From positions 18,629,614 through 18,693,613 of the forward strand of contig NC_065549.1 of NCBI RefSeq assembly GCF_022605725.1: DNA of 64,000 nucleotides, read 5' to 3'. This stretch comes from Anthonomus grandis grandis (taxonomy: Eukaryota; Arthropoda; Insecta; Coleoptera; Curculionidae). Positions 32,140 to 43,840 of this stretch are shown here, piece by piece (position 1 is the first letter of the stretch; each line of letters starts with the position of its first letter). The notes under the pieces were generated by a model. That model did not search any database, had not been told where the DNA came from, and was given only the letters and a program-made list of their open reading frames with translations. Made by a program: the position numbers and the translations under genes.

Positions 32140-32916
32140 CGGACTTAACGGCTGTGCTCTCGAATACTGTGGATTGCTGATAATGCTTATCCTTTATATG
32201 ACGTTCAAGGTTCGGCTCCGAAGAGGAATTAAATCGACAGATATCACAATAGTTCAAAGCTTGGCTTAAAATGAAAACCCTGATTACTAAATACTTTATT
32301 TCTAGTAGTGTTTATATTTACCCTCGATGTAAATAACCTGTATAGTGATCCAGTGTATCGGAGGTTCCGTCCAAACTTTTATTACAAACATGGCAGTAAA
32401 ACCACTTGCTTCTAAAGAATGACTGAATCTACAAATGATTATGGTAAAAATATATTCCAATTAAATCTGTTTATATATTTACTTCAAATAAAGTTACTGT
32501 GTTCGATGCAATCCATTCTTCAAATCTGTCTTTATGGTGATCACTATTAAAGTGACCTTCATATTGACTGTAACCTATAATCTTAGCATCGCAAAGTTCA
32601 CACAAGAAACCGTTTTCACATTCGTGCCAAAAATTTTTAAAAACTCCGTTTTTAACCAGGCATTGTTTGATAAGAATCAACTGAGAATGAGGAAAACTTT
32701 TAACATGTATAATTTTTTCGGACTTTAAAAATTTATTTTCGCAGATGTAGCAATAAAATGATGTTTGTAAGTCATCAGCGCTATCCAACGACTTAAACGA
32801 AGAATATGCAGAAAGAACTGGCCGGCGACAAACAGCGTTTTGATTTAGCATAGGTTTGGAAAACATCTCATTCCACACACTTGGTAGACTTATATCACAT
32901 GGGACAGCCGATTCAC
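32140..32916 (-). CDS. zinc-finger cassette unit 3 (exons A, B, C)
   Basis: Exons A 32483-32916, B 32322-32428, C 32140-32264; lengths as units 1 and 2. The intron past exon C is interrupted by a 1-kb foldback element that units 1 and 2 lack. Confidence 0.75.
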
Positions 32917-33661
32917 CTGGAACAAAAACAATTGTTTTGTCCTATAATTAAAAATGTTAAATTAGTTTTGTTTCAGCATTGCCCTTAAAGTTGGTATAGT
33001 GCACCCTCTTGGAATTAAAAGACAATCGCCCAAGAAAGTCACAATCTAGTATTTCATACAATTGCCAATTTTTTCTTTCTATTTTTTTAGAGGGTTATGC
33101 AATAAGATGGACATTTTATATATTATAGTCATAAGATATAAATAGTTCGAATTATAGATGGCCTCTCTGTTTGCATTTACCATTTTTTCAGTTTGATCTT
33201 GAACCTGTTTTCAGATGGTTTCTCATAGAGTATATTTTTAATATGATTTGCTTCCTTTATGGCTTTTATTGATATTTTAAGTTCCTACTGTTACAATTAT
33301 TTTAATGAGAAAAAAGTAGACCATTTTTTGCAAACAAAAAATACATGACGTTGTCTTTAAAAAGAGGAATTTTGGGTGATATCTTGTGGAAAATCATTTA
33401 AATTTTTTTGATTATGCCACCGAATTTTATGTAAAAATATACAATCATAGTAGTTTTTTCTAACTTATACTGGGGCTAAAATATGATATCCTTAAAAGTG
33501 AAAATTTTAATTCTGGGTCTCAGAAGCAAATAATTATAGTTTGTGGAAAAAGTGGCAGAGTGGGAAAATACACCGCAATTACAACCAAAATCGGACGCAG
33601 TGTACTTACAGCACTACAACAATACTAAATACTTTTCTATATTTAAAGAGCTGATGCTTAC

Positions 33662-34438
33662 CAAACATAACGGACGTGCTCTCCAATACTGTGGATTGCT
33701 GATAATGTTTATCCTTTATATGACGTTCAAAGTTCAGCTCCGAAGAGGAATTAAATCCGCAGATATCACAATAGTTAAAAGCTTGGCTTAAAATAAAAAC
33801 CTTGATTACTAAGTACTTTATTTCTAGTACTGTTTATCTTTACCCTCGATGTAAATAACTTGTATAGTGATCCAGTGCATCAGAGGTTCCGTCCAAACTT
33901 TTATTACAGACATGGCAGTAAATCCACTTGCTTCTAAAGAATGACTGAATCTACAAATGATTATGGTAAAAGTTTATTCCAATTAAATCTTTTTATATAT
34001 TTACTTCAAATGAAGGTACTGTGTTCGACGCAATCCATTCTTCAAATCTGTCTTTATGGTAAGCACTATTAAAGTGACCTTCATATTGACTGTAACCTAT
34101 AATCTTAGCATCGCAAAGTTCACACAAGAAACCGTTTTCACATTCGTGCCAAAAATTTGTAAAAACTTCGTTTTTAACCAGGCATTGTTTAATAAGAATC
34201 AACTGAGAATGAGGAAAACTTTTAACATGTATAATTTTTTCGGACTTTAAAAATGTATTTTCGCAGATGCAGCAATAAAACGATGTTTGTAAGTCATCAG
34301 CGCTATCCAACGACTTAAACGAAGAATATGCAGAAAGAACTGACCGGCGACAAAAAGCCCTTTGATTTAGCATAGGTTCGGAAAACGTCTCATTCCACAC
34401 ACTTGGTATACTTATATCACATGGGACAGCCGATTCAC
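33662..34438 (-). CDS. zinc-finger cassette unit 2 (exons A, B, C)
   Basis: Exons A 34005-34438, B 33844-33950, C 33662-33786; the same lengths as unit 1 and open in the shared frame. Intron sequences are also near-identical to unit 1, so the genomic repeat (about 1516-1522 bp) was copied, not a spliced transcript. Confidence 0.75.
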
Positions 34439-35177
34439 CTGGAACAAACACAATTGTTTTGTCCTATATATCACAATGTTAAATTAGTTTTATTTCAGCA
34501 TTGCCCTTAAAGTTGGTATAGTGCACCCTCTTCTAATTAAAAGATAATCGCTCAAGAAAGTCACAATCTAGTATTTCATACAATTGCCGATTTTTCTTTC
34601 TATTTTTTTAGAGGGTTATGCAATAATATGGACATTTAATATATTATAGTCATAAGGTATAAATAGTTCGAATTATAGATGACCTCTCTGCATTTACGAT
34701 TTTTTCAGTTTGATCTTGAACCTGTTTTCAGATGGTTTCTCATAGAGTATATTTTTAATATGATTTGCTTCCTTTATGGCTTTTATTGATATTTTAAGTC
34801 CCTACTGTTACAATTATTTTAATAGGAAAAAAATAGACCATTCTTTGCAAACAAAAAATACATGACGTTGTCTTTAAAAAGAGGAATTTTGGGTGATATC
34901 ATGTGAAAAATAACCTAAATTTTTTAGATTATGCCACCGAATTTTACGTAAACATATATACAATCATAGTTTTTTCTGACTTATACTGGGGCTAAAATAT
35001 GATATCTTTAAAAGTGAAAATTTTAATTCTGGATCTCAGAAGCAAATAATTATAGTTTGTGGAAAAAGTGGCAGAATGGGAAAATACCCCGCAATTACAA
35101 CCAAAATCGGACTCAGTGTACTTACAGCACTACAACAATACTAAATACTTTTCTATATTAAAAGAGCTGATGCTTAC

Positions 35178-35954
35178 CAGACTTAACGAATGTGCTCTCC
35201 AATACTGTGGATTGCTGATAATGCTTATCCTTTATATGACGTTTAAGGTTCAGCTCTGAAGAGGAATTAAATCCACAGATATCACAATAGTTAAAAGCTT
35301 GGCTTAAAATGAAAACCCTAATTACTAAATACTTTATTTCTAGTAGTGTTTATATTTACCCTCGATGTAAATAACCTTTATAGTGATCCAGTGCATCAGA
35401 GGTTCCGTCCAAACTTTTATTACAAAAATGGCAGTAAAACCACTTGCTTCTAAAGAATGACTGAATCTACAAATGATTATGGTAAAAATATATTCCAATT
35501 AAATCTGTTTATATATTTACTTCAAATAAAGTTACTGTGTTCGACGCAATCCATTCATCAAATCTGTCTTTATGGTGAGCACTATTAAAGTGAGCTTCAT
35601 ATTGACTGTAACCTATTATCTTAGCATCGCAAAGTTCACACAAGAAACCGTTTTCACATTTGCGCCAAATATTTGTATAAACTCCGTTTTTAACCAGGGA
35701 TTGTTTGATAAGAATCAACTGAGAATGAGGAAAACTTTTAACATGTATAATTTTTTCGGACTTTGAAAATGTATTTTCGCAGATGCAGCAATAAAACGAT
35801 GTTTGTAAGTCATCAGCGCTATCCAACGACTTAAGCGAAGAACACGCGGAAAGAACTGACCGGCCACAAACAGCGCTTTGGTTTAGCATAGGTTCGGAAA
35901 ACATCTCATTCCACACACTTGGTAGACTTATATCACATGGGACAGCCGATTCAC
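35178..35954 (-). CDS. zinc-finger cassette unit 1 (exons A, B, C)
   Basis: Exons A 35521-35954 (434 nt), B 35360-35466 (107), C 35178-35302 (125); total 666 nt, phase 1 in and 1 out, all GT-AG. Fingers kept: CCICENTF..H.....H and CELCDAKI..H.....H in A; CHFCNKSL in B; C2H2 in C. The first finger of the parental A exon is deleted. No promoter or first exon is seen for this copy, so whether it is transcribed is unknown. Confidence 0.75.
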
Positions 35955-36613
35955 CTGGAACAAAAACAATTGTTTTGTCCTATATTTCAAAATGTTAAAT
36001 TAGTTTTATTTCAGCATTGCTCTTAAAGTTGGTATAGTACACCCTCTTGTAATTAAAAGATAATCGCCCAAGAAAGTCACAATCTAATATTTCATACAAT
36101 TGCCGATTTTTTCTTTCCATTTTTTTAGAGGGTTATGCAATAATATGGACATTTAATATATTATAGTCATAAGGTATAAATAGTTCGGATTATAGATGGC
36201 CTCTCTGTTTGCATTTACCATTTTTTCAGTTTGATCTTGAACCAATTTTCAGATGGTTTCTCATAGGTTATATTTTTAATATGATTTGCTTCCTTTATGG
36301 CTTTTATTGATATTTTAAGTCCCTACTGTTACAATTATTTGCTAAAATATAATTATTTTTAACTTCCTTAAATAAACAGTTTTCATGCGGCGTCCAAAAG
36401 AATAAACATTAATAAATATCAGTTATGGGATCGGAGGACTTTTGCCTAAAGTAAAGCATGTGCGTTTTTATGTGTGTGTGATCCTGTGGTTGTTTTTTTT
36501 TTGTAGTCTGTAAGTTTATAACGTAGAGTACGCGTTATAATAGACCATATTTGGGTTCGGTTAATAAATCACTTTATTCTATTTTTCCCTTTTATTATCT
36601 CCTGTTGGAAACA

Positions 36614-36627
36614 GGTTATGGGCCCAG
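36614..36627 (+). promoter_or_regulatory. Copia-type primer-binding site (half initiator tRNA)
   Basis: GGTTATGGGCCCAG follows the LTR end. In Drosophila copia the same word pairs with the anticodon region of initiator tRNA-Met, giving a half-tRNA primer. Confidence 0.7.
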
Positions 36628-36710
36628 GTACGTCGCGTTGGCTCACCTATATAAGGAGATAATAAAAATTATACAATCGCGAGTATTCAAGTTTTGTGAG
36701 TAACTGGCAT

Positions 36711-38258
36711 AATGGCGGAAAGTGCGAAGCATAACGTCGAAAAGTTAAATAGTCAAAACTCAGTCATGGAGCTATTTAGTAAAAATGTTACTAGCTAAAG
36801 CTGATTTATAGGAAGTAGTTTTGAGTGAATTACCAACAGAAGAAACCCGAAACAATACCTGGGAAAAACAAAATGATAAGGCTTTGTCAACTATGGCCTT
36901 ACTTGTCGACGTTAGTCAATTAACGCATATTAGAAACAAGCAATACGCCCGTGATGCTGGGAAGCTAAAGAAATATCAGTTATCCAGAAATCAAGTTATC
37001 TAGCATGGTTTTCATATTAAAAAGAATTTGTAGGTTGTCGGTGGAGAAAAATGGTGATATGGAAGCACATATTAGTTTATTCCTAGAGTTTTGACTGTGG
37101 TTTATGCACTACGCATTTTTGAGCATTCCAATAATTGTCAGCATACATGGTATCGACTTTTTGTACACAGGGACATGGATGTTGTCAAACACTTAATGGA
37201 AAGGAACATGCGGCAATCGGGATTAATATTAAGGATTGTAGGATTAGGAAAACTTGTGACTGCTGTGTAAAAGATAAAATTATCCGTAAGAGTTTCCCGA
37301 AATTTTCTCAAAGCAATACATTTAAGTTATATTCTTGATTTAATACATACAGATGTTTGCGGTCCCATAAAGACTGTTACTTTAGGGGGCAAACGTTACA
37401 TTCTTACGCTAATTGATGATTTTTCAAGGTACACGACTATATATTTATTGAATCAAAAAAGTTAAACTGTAAAATGTATCAAAGAGTTTATAGAATTTAC
37501 GAGTAATTAGTTAGGCAGGGTTCTAAAAGTAATTAGGTCAGATAGAGGTGGTGAGTACGTAAATAATAATTTAAGGGAATATTTAAAGGGTAAGAAAATA
37601 CAAGGTACAATATACAGCGGGGTACTCTCCAGAACAGAATGCGGTTGCAGAGAGAAAAAATTGGTTGCTGGTCAAGATGGCTAGGTGCATGTTAATCGAT
37701 GCGGATTTACCAAAGAAATATTGGGGGGAAGCCATAGTGACAGCCAACTATTTGCAAAATCGATTACCTACGAAGTTTAAAGAAAAAAACTATTTGAGTT
37801 ATGACAAGTAAAACCCAGATGTGACGAATTTTTAAATATTTGGGTCTAAAGTTTATAGTCATATTCTAAAGAAACAAATTGAAAATAAATTTGATCAGAA
37901 AGCAGAGTTATAAATATTTGTAAGTTATTCTGAGGAATCTAAAGCATATATGTTGTTTAATGTAGATACAGGGCGTATTAAAATTAGCCGTAGTGTCGTG
38001 TTTTCTGAAAGAAACGTGCGTCAAAGAAAAGAAAAATAAAAGTAAGGAAGTATCCACTGAGTTTATGAGGAGAAAACACAACCAAACGACATTGAAAAAA
38101 TTGAGGTAGGAGATACGGAGGATATAGAAAGCTATACAAATACATCTAACGTATATGAAAGCTTAACTTCACAAGATTCCCATGATAGTGATCCCAGCTA
38201 TCAATTAGAGGATGAAGATTTCGGTATAGAAAATGCTGGTGAAAAAAGATCTAATAGA
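36711..38258 (+). pseudogene. Copia gag and integrase remnants
   Basis: Gag-like start MAESAKHNVEKLNSQNS and WEKQNDKALSTMALLVDVSQ. Integrase: DLIHTDVCGPIKTV, LIDDFSRYTTIYLL, RSDRGGEYVNN, YSPEQNAVAERKN, WGEAIVTANYLQNRLP. Then RIKISRSVVFSE and an acidic hinge. Many stops and frameshifts. Confidence 0.8.
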
Positions 38259-38261
38259 GTA

Positions 38262-41029
38262 GGGAAGACCGGGGACAATTGAAACAATTTCCAAATATTA
38301 ATTTTTTTCTCTTAGAGAAAATCATATTTACAGCTAAAAAATTTTTTACAAGGACATTTGTTAGTTCCTTGTATATTTTAACTTATTATATAATGCCTCT
38401 AAGATATTAAAGGAAACATATAGCCTTGTATATTGTTTTAATTGTCCCGGAGACGGGGACAGTTTAAACACATACCAGGGATAGTTGAAACACTATTAAG
38501 AATAAACAAAATATTTATTTTAATACTGAAATAACATTCAATTTAGAAATACGAAGAAAAAACATTGATACATATAATTTTTACACTTAAATAAAACTAA
38601 ATTTTTTATTCAAAAGTTTTAAACAACATAATAATTATCCTAATGCTGAAATAAAGATAAATTAGCAAAGTAGAATATTTATTCTGACATGCAGTTATGA
38701 CAGATATACAAATCTTCTTGACGAGTGCATTCTACATGTGACCATTGGTGGCAATCAATGCATTGCATCCATTTTTCCCCTGAATGGCTATTTCTATACG
38801 ATTCCAAACATACTAGACAAAAACAGTCTTCATTGTCACTGCTGCTATCGTCCTGACTATTCTGTTTACGAGTTTTTTTGGACACTGGTGTTTTTGATGT
38901 ATTTTTTTGATCACCAATTTTTTTTCCACTTTCTTCTTTTTTTTGCTTCATATTCTTGTTGAATAGCATTTTTTTCTGGTGTGTCCGTATAAATGGCGGA
39001 TTTTCTACTTTTGCGTTTCCCTGTAGTTTTCCGCGGAAGAGCTTTTGGTAACGGCCTTATTAGCTCAGGTGAAAAGACATCCAAAGAGAGATTAGAGGCT
39101 GACTGGACACTTGTAGATGCAACTGGAGGCGGGGTGCTTGGTGGCTGTAACGAAACAGTTCCGCTCGTTGACGCTCTTGGAGAGTTAGAATTTACTAATT
39201 TTGGAAAAGAATCAGTGCTGCTTAAATCTTTATTCTCTCTTGAACCTACTGCCTGGACTTCTTGGGGGATATTTAACTGCAAATTTTCGGGAGCAGGTCT
39301 GTCAGTTACATATGATGGAGCAAAATCTAAAGCCGTGAAAATATCTCGATTAAACGGCCATATACCAGTGCACTGGAATCCAGCAACAATATTAGATTGT
39401 GTTAAAACCATAGAGACTCTGTTTAACGATGCTGGGGATGTCATAAATTGTCATCTTTTTGCCTGGGTTGTTTCTCATCCAAGAATCGCAAGTTGAATTT
39501 ACGGCTTTTTTAAATGGACCATAAATCGATCGATCCAAATGTTGTAGTTTATGTGAACAGTGTGGGGGAAATGAGAGGACAACAATGCCGTTTTCTTTGC
39601 AAAAGTCCAAGCATGGTATGCTTACATGAGATTGATGGTTATCTATTAAAAGCAAAACTTTATTTTCAATTGAACTGTTGGTATGTTTTTAAAAGTGTCT
39701 TAAGTATAGCAAGAATTCATCTTCTTGCATCCATCCACCAGCATTTCCTGCTCCAATGCACCCAGGTGGACCGTCACGAACAAAATGATCCTGATATCTT
39801 AATCTTGGAAAGATAAAGATTGGTGGGATGCTATTTCCAATTGCATTTACCGCTATTGCCACTGTAACCAAAGTGCCACGTTCTCCTGATGTAAGTGCCC
39901 CTACCTATTTGCGTCCCTTTTCTGCTACTATTTTAGTAGGTTTTTGTACCGTCGTAACACCGGTCCCGTCTATATTATAAATGTTTTTCGCTTGGAATTT
40001 ATATCTGTCTATTACCGTGGCAAGATTGTCAAAGAAAAGTTGTACATTTGTTGGGTTAAAACTGGTCGCTTTTGAAAGGCTTGTAGCCTGGGGACAACGG
40101 ATTGATAGTTCAGGATTACGTTTCATAAATCCGGAAAACCAATCTTCTCCTGCCAATGAGTTTTTAGTCCATGTATTCGGCATATTCAATGAATATTTTA
40201 CGGCTATTTGGTAGGCCTGTTTACGTATTTCTTTTGGCGATAGACCGTAAAATATTTGAGATGCCTTTATTATGTATTTAACAATGGATTTTTCCTGCTT
40301 AACGTTAAATACTCGTCGTATGCACCTATATCCCATTGTTATAGTTTCAGTGGACCCTTGTTCAATAGATTCTTTCTTTTTCTTAATAAATCTGCCTAAT
40401 GTAACATGATTCAGTTCAAACAAATCTGCCGCAGACCTTACGGATGCTCCATTTTCAATAACCTCCCTATACGCATTTTCGTAAACCAAGTTGGATTTGG
40501 TACCTCTATTTGTATTCCTGACCCTTTCACGTGGCATTCTATAACAAAATAATAGCCCTCAGAGAGTTTGTTACAATCAGTTTACGCAACAATAATACCA
40601 AAAGCCTTTTATAAATTATGTTTCAGCCGTCCCCGTAAAATTATTTACATCTTGTTTCAATTGCCCCCTTCACGTTTTTTTTTGGCAAAATATTAGTTTT
40701 CTTTAAACTCTTTAATTAAAACTGACAAGTTTAAGCTGCTAAACCTAAGCAAAAACATAAAAAAATTGATGAAAACAAAAAAGTGGTGTACTTACACTTA
40801 AATTTCTTGTTTCCACATTTTTAGATGAAACGTAAAAATTACTTTGTTGACATAAAATAAGAGAGCCGAGTGCAAACACCCACTTTCCTCAACTGCTAGT
40901 TTCACACTGTCGAGCAGAAATGTGGAATTAGTCAAACGTTGTGAGGCTGCGTACACGAGTTTTTACCTTCGCGTCTAAAAAAAATGGCGACTGTTTCAAT
41001 CCCCTGTTTCAATTGTCCCCGGTGTCCCC
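38262..41029 (-). mobile_element. pogo/Tigger-type DNA transposon (copy 2)
   Basis: Inverted ends GGGAAGACCGGGGACAATTG and (complement) GGGGACACCGGGGACAATTG, followed by AAAC. TA duplications at 38,260-38,261 and 41,030-41,031. Subterminal copies of GGGACA.TTGAAAC-like words at about 38,441-38,495 and 40,655-41,020. Inserted in Copia. Confidence 0.9.
38679..40537 (-). pseudogene. pogo/Tigger transposase with C-terminal PHD-like finger, broken
   Basis: ATG at 40,537: MPRERVRNTNRGTKSNLVYE, Psq-type HTH (NGASVRSAADLF...VTLGRFI), CENP-B-like part (WFSGFMKRNPELSIR). DDE domain with NIDGTGV, LLIDNHQSHV and LQHLDRSIYG (all three D kept). In-frame stops at 39,905 (TAG) and 39,689 (TAA), then a frameshift near 39,430. 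The end (38,679-38,840) has eight Cys/His in PHD order: CFCLVC...C..C..WSH..C...C..C. Not functional as is. Confidence 0.85.
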
Positions 41030-41031
41030 TA

Positions 41032-41237
41032 AATAAAGGTGCCAGGGCGGTACATGGCAAACCTAATAGAATATCAAGAAGCAGAGCATAAAAACTTCAA
41101 GGAAGCTCTGAAAAGCAGTGACAGTGAAAAATAGAGGCAGGCTATGGAAGAAGATATTACGTCAAGAGTGAAACGTACCAACAACTGATTGGTGGTTTAT
41201 TATATGTTGCACAAGAAAGTTAATACAAGATTGGATA
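41032..41237 (+). pseudogene. Copia RT fragments between the two pogo elements
   Basis: Pieces YQEAEHKNFKEALKSSDSEK and QAMEEDITS (start of RT), then YQQLIGGLLYVAQ (near the end of RT): an internal deletion has removed the catalytic centre. Ends NTRLD at the TA target of the next element. Confidence 0.7.
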
Positions 41238-43739
41238 CCGTCAAAGCAGGTGACTTGAAATCAGAGGGTGAAGTTAAAAAATTTACGCGGTCGGACGGAT
41301 ATTTAAATTATCACCTAAATGCACGGGAGCACGCTGCATAGGCACTGCCGCCGCATTTGACCTTGGTACATGTTTACTTTTAGGCTAAAACTTGTCGCGC
41401 CATTCTGAATTAGTGTGCCGTAGCCGTAGGTCAAAGTATTTAATAAAAATTGTTGATTTTGTGAACCTCTAGAACTTTTACTTCTGAGCCATAGTTGGAA
41501 TTCAGTCAAAGGTATGAACTTTTAATATTAGATGGAAAAAATAGTTTTTTTGAAGATGTCATCACAGTTTTGCTTTAAAAAATTGTTTTACATTTTTTAA
41601 ATTTTTTTTTTAACTTTTAAATATAACTATATTTTTAGGGTGACTTGAAAAATCATGCCACAGAAACATACGAAGAAAGTGCTCTAGCCGCAATTAGAGA
41701 TGGGATGTCCTATTCCGAGGCTTCTCAAACATATAACATTCCTTTGGTGACCCTATGGAGGAAGATTAAGAATAAACACCCGAAAAAGTTTGGGGGACAA
41801 CCTGTTTCAAGTAAAAGAGAAGAAAATGCCGTTGTAGCAGCTGTTGTTACGGCGGCAGAATGGGGCTATCCATATGAGAAGAAGGATATAAAATTATTAG
41901 TTAAAAACTACTTGGATCGAGCCGGCAAACAGGTGACCAAGCTTTCTAATCTCATGCCTGGGAAAGATTGGTGCACGGACTTTCTTACAAGGCATAAAGA
42001 TGTATTAAAGGTTCGCTGAAAATATAAAAAGATCTAGGGCAGGTGTATCAAGAAAAGTTTTATATGAATATTTTGATAAATTGTAAGTTTCTCTCAAAGA
42101 CGTACCACCAGAGAATTTAATAAACTATGACGAAACAAATTTTGTTGTTCATCCCGGAAGGCCTAAAGTTGTTATAAGAAAAAACTATGAAGCACGCAGG
42201 GAAAGTTTGTGATTCCACCAAGTCTGCCCACTCAGTCATGTTCTCTGTAACAGCGGCTGGACTTTTGTTACCTCAATACGTTGTCTACAAATCTGAAAAT
42301 GTGTGGTCTACTTGGACTCAAAGTGGCCCTGAAGGTTGTATTTACAACCGCAGCAAGTCTGGGTGGTGCTATCAAAGTTTGTTTGAGGATTGGTTCTTTA
42401 ACATCATTGTTCCTTATTATAGACATCTAGATGGCCCAAAAGCTATCATTGGGGACAATCTAGCAAGTCATGTGTCAGAGGCTGTAATAAAAAAATGCAA
42501 GGAAGAAAATATTAGATTCATTTTCTTACCAGCAAACAGTACCCATTTGACACAATCCCCTGATGTGTCCTGCTTCAGACCAATCAAGATTGCTTGGCGA
42601 CAGCAGCTAAAAAAATGGAAAATGTCAAATCCAGGTGTGCTACAGAAAGATCATTTTCCCCGAGTTCTGAATAGGACAATCAAATCGATTGCTCTCACAG
42701 TTGGTAAAAATATAAAATCTGGATTTGAGGCTACAGGTTTATATCCGCTTAACCGAGAAAAGGTCCTTGTTAAAGTCCCAGACGACAATGAGACTGACGC
42801 CAATAATAGTGTAACATCATTAGTTGCAGAGTCAGTTACATCTCTTTTTAAGGAATCCAGATTTAAAGAACCGCGAGCCAAACAAATCAACCGTAAGAAA
42901 TTGGTAGTGGCGCCCGGAGAAAGCGTTACAGATCAAAAGATTTCAAGCTGTTCGGAATCGAAAAAAGAAACTATAATCGAGCCAGAAGAAGATATATTGT
43001 CAAATAAAGGATCAGAGGAACTTGAAGATATTGAGCTGCCTTGCTTTGTAAACCCAGTACAAGAAAAAAAAATTAACTCGGAAAAAAAATCGAGAAAGCG
43101 CAAATCGCTCTAGACAACTTGGTAGAAGGGGACTTCATCTTGGCAGAGTTTACTACACTAAAGAAAAAGCAACAAAGATATCTGGCAAAAATAATGGAAG
43201 TAGACCAAAGATTTATACATTGGGGCCTTATATTATATCTTAGGCCTTCTGAAAAAATCAAAGATGCCTTTGTTTTTCCCCTTAAGCCAGATATTAGTGA
43301 CATTACTATGAGGCAGGTGATCAGGAAGTTTGAGCGTCCTGAAGAGTTAAGGAGAGGAGCACTAAAAATGTAAAATTTTTTTAAAAACAATGTTAAATTA
43401 GAATAGTGTTTAAGCTATATTTAGTTTATATTTTTTATATAAAATAATGTTTTATAATTGGTACAACCAAAGAAATTAGTTTTAATTAACTAATTTTGTT
43501 TCGATACACCCTTTAGAGCGGGTGACTTTCATTTTAAACGACTTTAAATCCCATTTTTCAAGACACCCGTATTGCGGGTGACTTGAAATTTTCTGTTTAT
43601 TTTTTTTTTTGAAAACTAAAAGAAATTTGAAAGTTTTTTCCGATGTATATATTCCCCAAACTTATGTGCAAGTTTTCCATATTTTTTTGCAAACCAATTT
43701 TTTATTCTGTGTCTCGTATCAAGTCACCCGCATTGACGG
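41238..43739 (+). mobile_element. pogo/Tigger-type DNA transposon (copy 3)
   Basis: 2502 bp. Ends CCGTCAAAGCAGGTGACTTG and (complement) CCGTCAATGCGGGTGACTTG. TA duplications at 41,236-41,237 and 43,740-43,741. The word GGTGACTTGAAA recurs at 41,249, 41,639 and 43,577, with partial copies at 43,518 and inverted at 43,555. Inserted in Copia. Confidence 0.92.
41645..43373 (+). pseudogene. pogo/Tigger transposase of copy 3, nearly complete
   Basis: HTH (AAIRDGMSYSEASQTYNIPL), CENP-B-like part (YLDRAGKQVTK, MPGKDWCTDFLTRHK), DDE with NYDETNF, IGDNLASH and LTQSPDV (all three D present), and a C-terminal acidic tail ending at 43,373. Breaks: frameshift near 42,019, a stop near 42,080 and a frameshift near 43,110. 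Closer to copy 1 than to copy 2 in sequence. Confidence 0.85.
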
Positions 43740-43840
43740 TATATTGGCAAGTGTGACCATATTAAATCGGCACAATAAAAATCCAAAAAAAGTAGATTGG
43801 AATGAAGCAAAAAAAGTGTAAGAGGGTGGGTATTATTACA
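43740..43840 (+). pseudogene. Copia RT end beyond the second pogo element
   Basis: LASVTILNRHNKNPKKVDWN then EAKKV resembles the ....V.SRF..NP...HW...KR segment after the copia RT. It resumes directly at the TA duplication, one base out of frame. Confidence 0.65.

Larger units (their letters stand above)
29869..36340 (-). repeat. tandem array of four cassette units
   Basis: Exon A ends at 30,622, 32,916, 34,438 and 35,954: spacings 2294, 1522 and 1516 bp. The larger one is explained mostly by a 1024-bp insertion in that interval. Similarity includes introns and stops at about 36,340, where Copia sequence begins. Confidence 0.85.
36340..43840 (+). mobile_element. decayed Copia (Ty1/copia) retrotransposon, host of two pogo elements
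   Basis: Putative 5' LTR 36,340-36,613 ending ACA, then the primer-binding site. Then gag-like and integrase-like coding, a hinge, and RT ends split by two DNA transposons. Most of the RT core and RNase H are missing, and no 3' LTR was found. The right limit is approximate. Confidence 0.75.

Noticed and set aside
31185..32257. Open frames inside the 1-kb foldback element
   Set aside because: The two similar frames are just the two inverted arms read on opposite strands.
29869..36340. Regular repeats that could be mistaken for a CRISPR-like or satellite array
   Set aside because: Units are about 1.5 kb, contain exons with splice sites and zinc-finger codons, and the host is eukaryotic.
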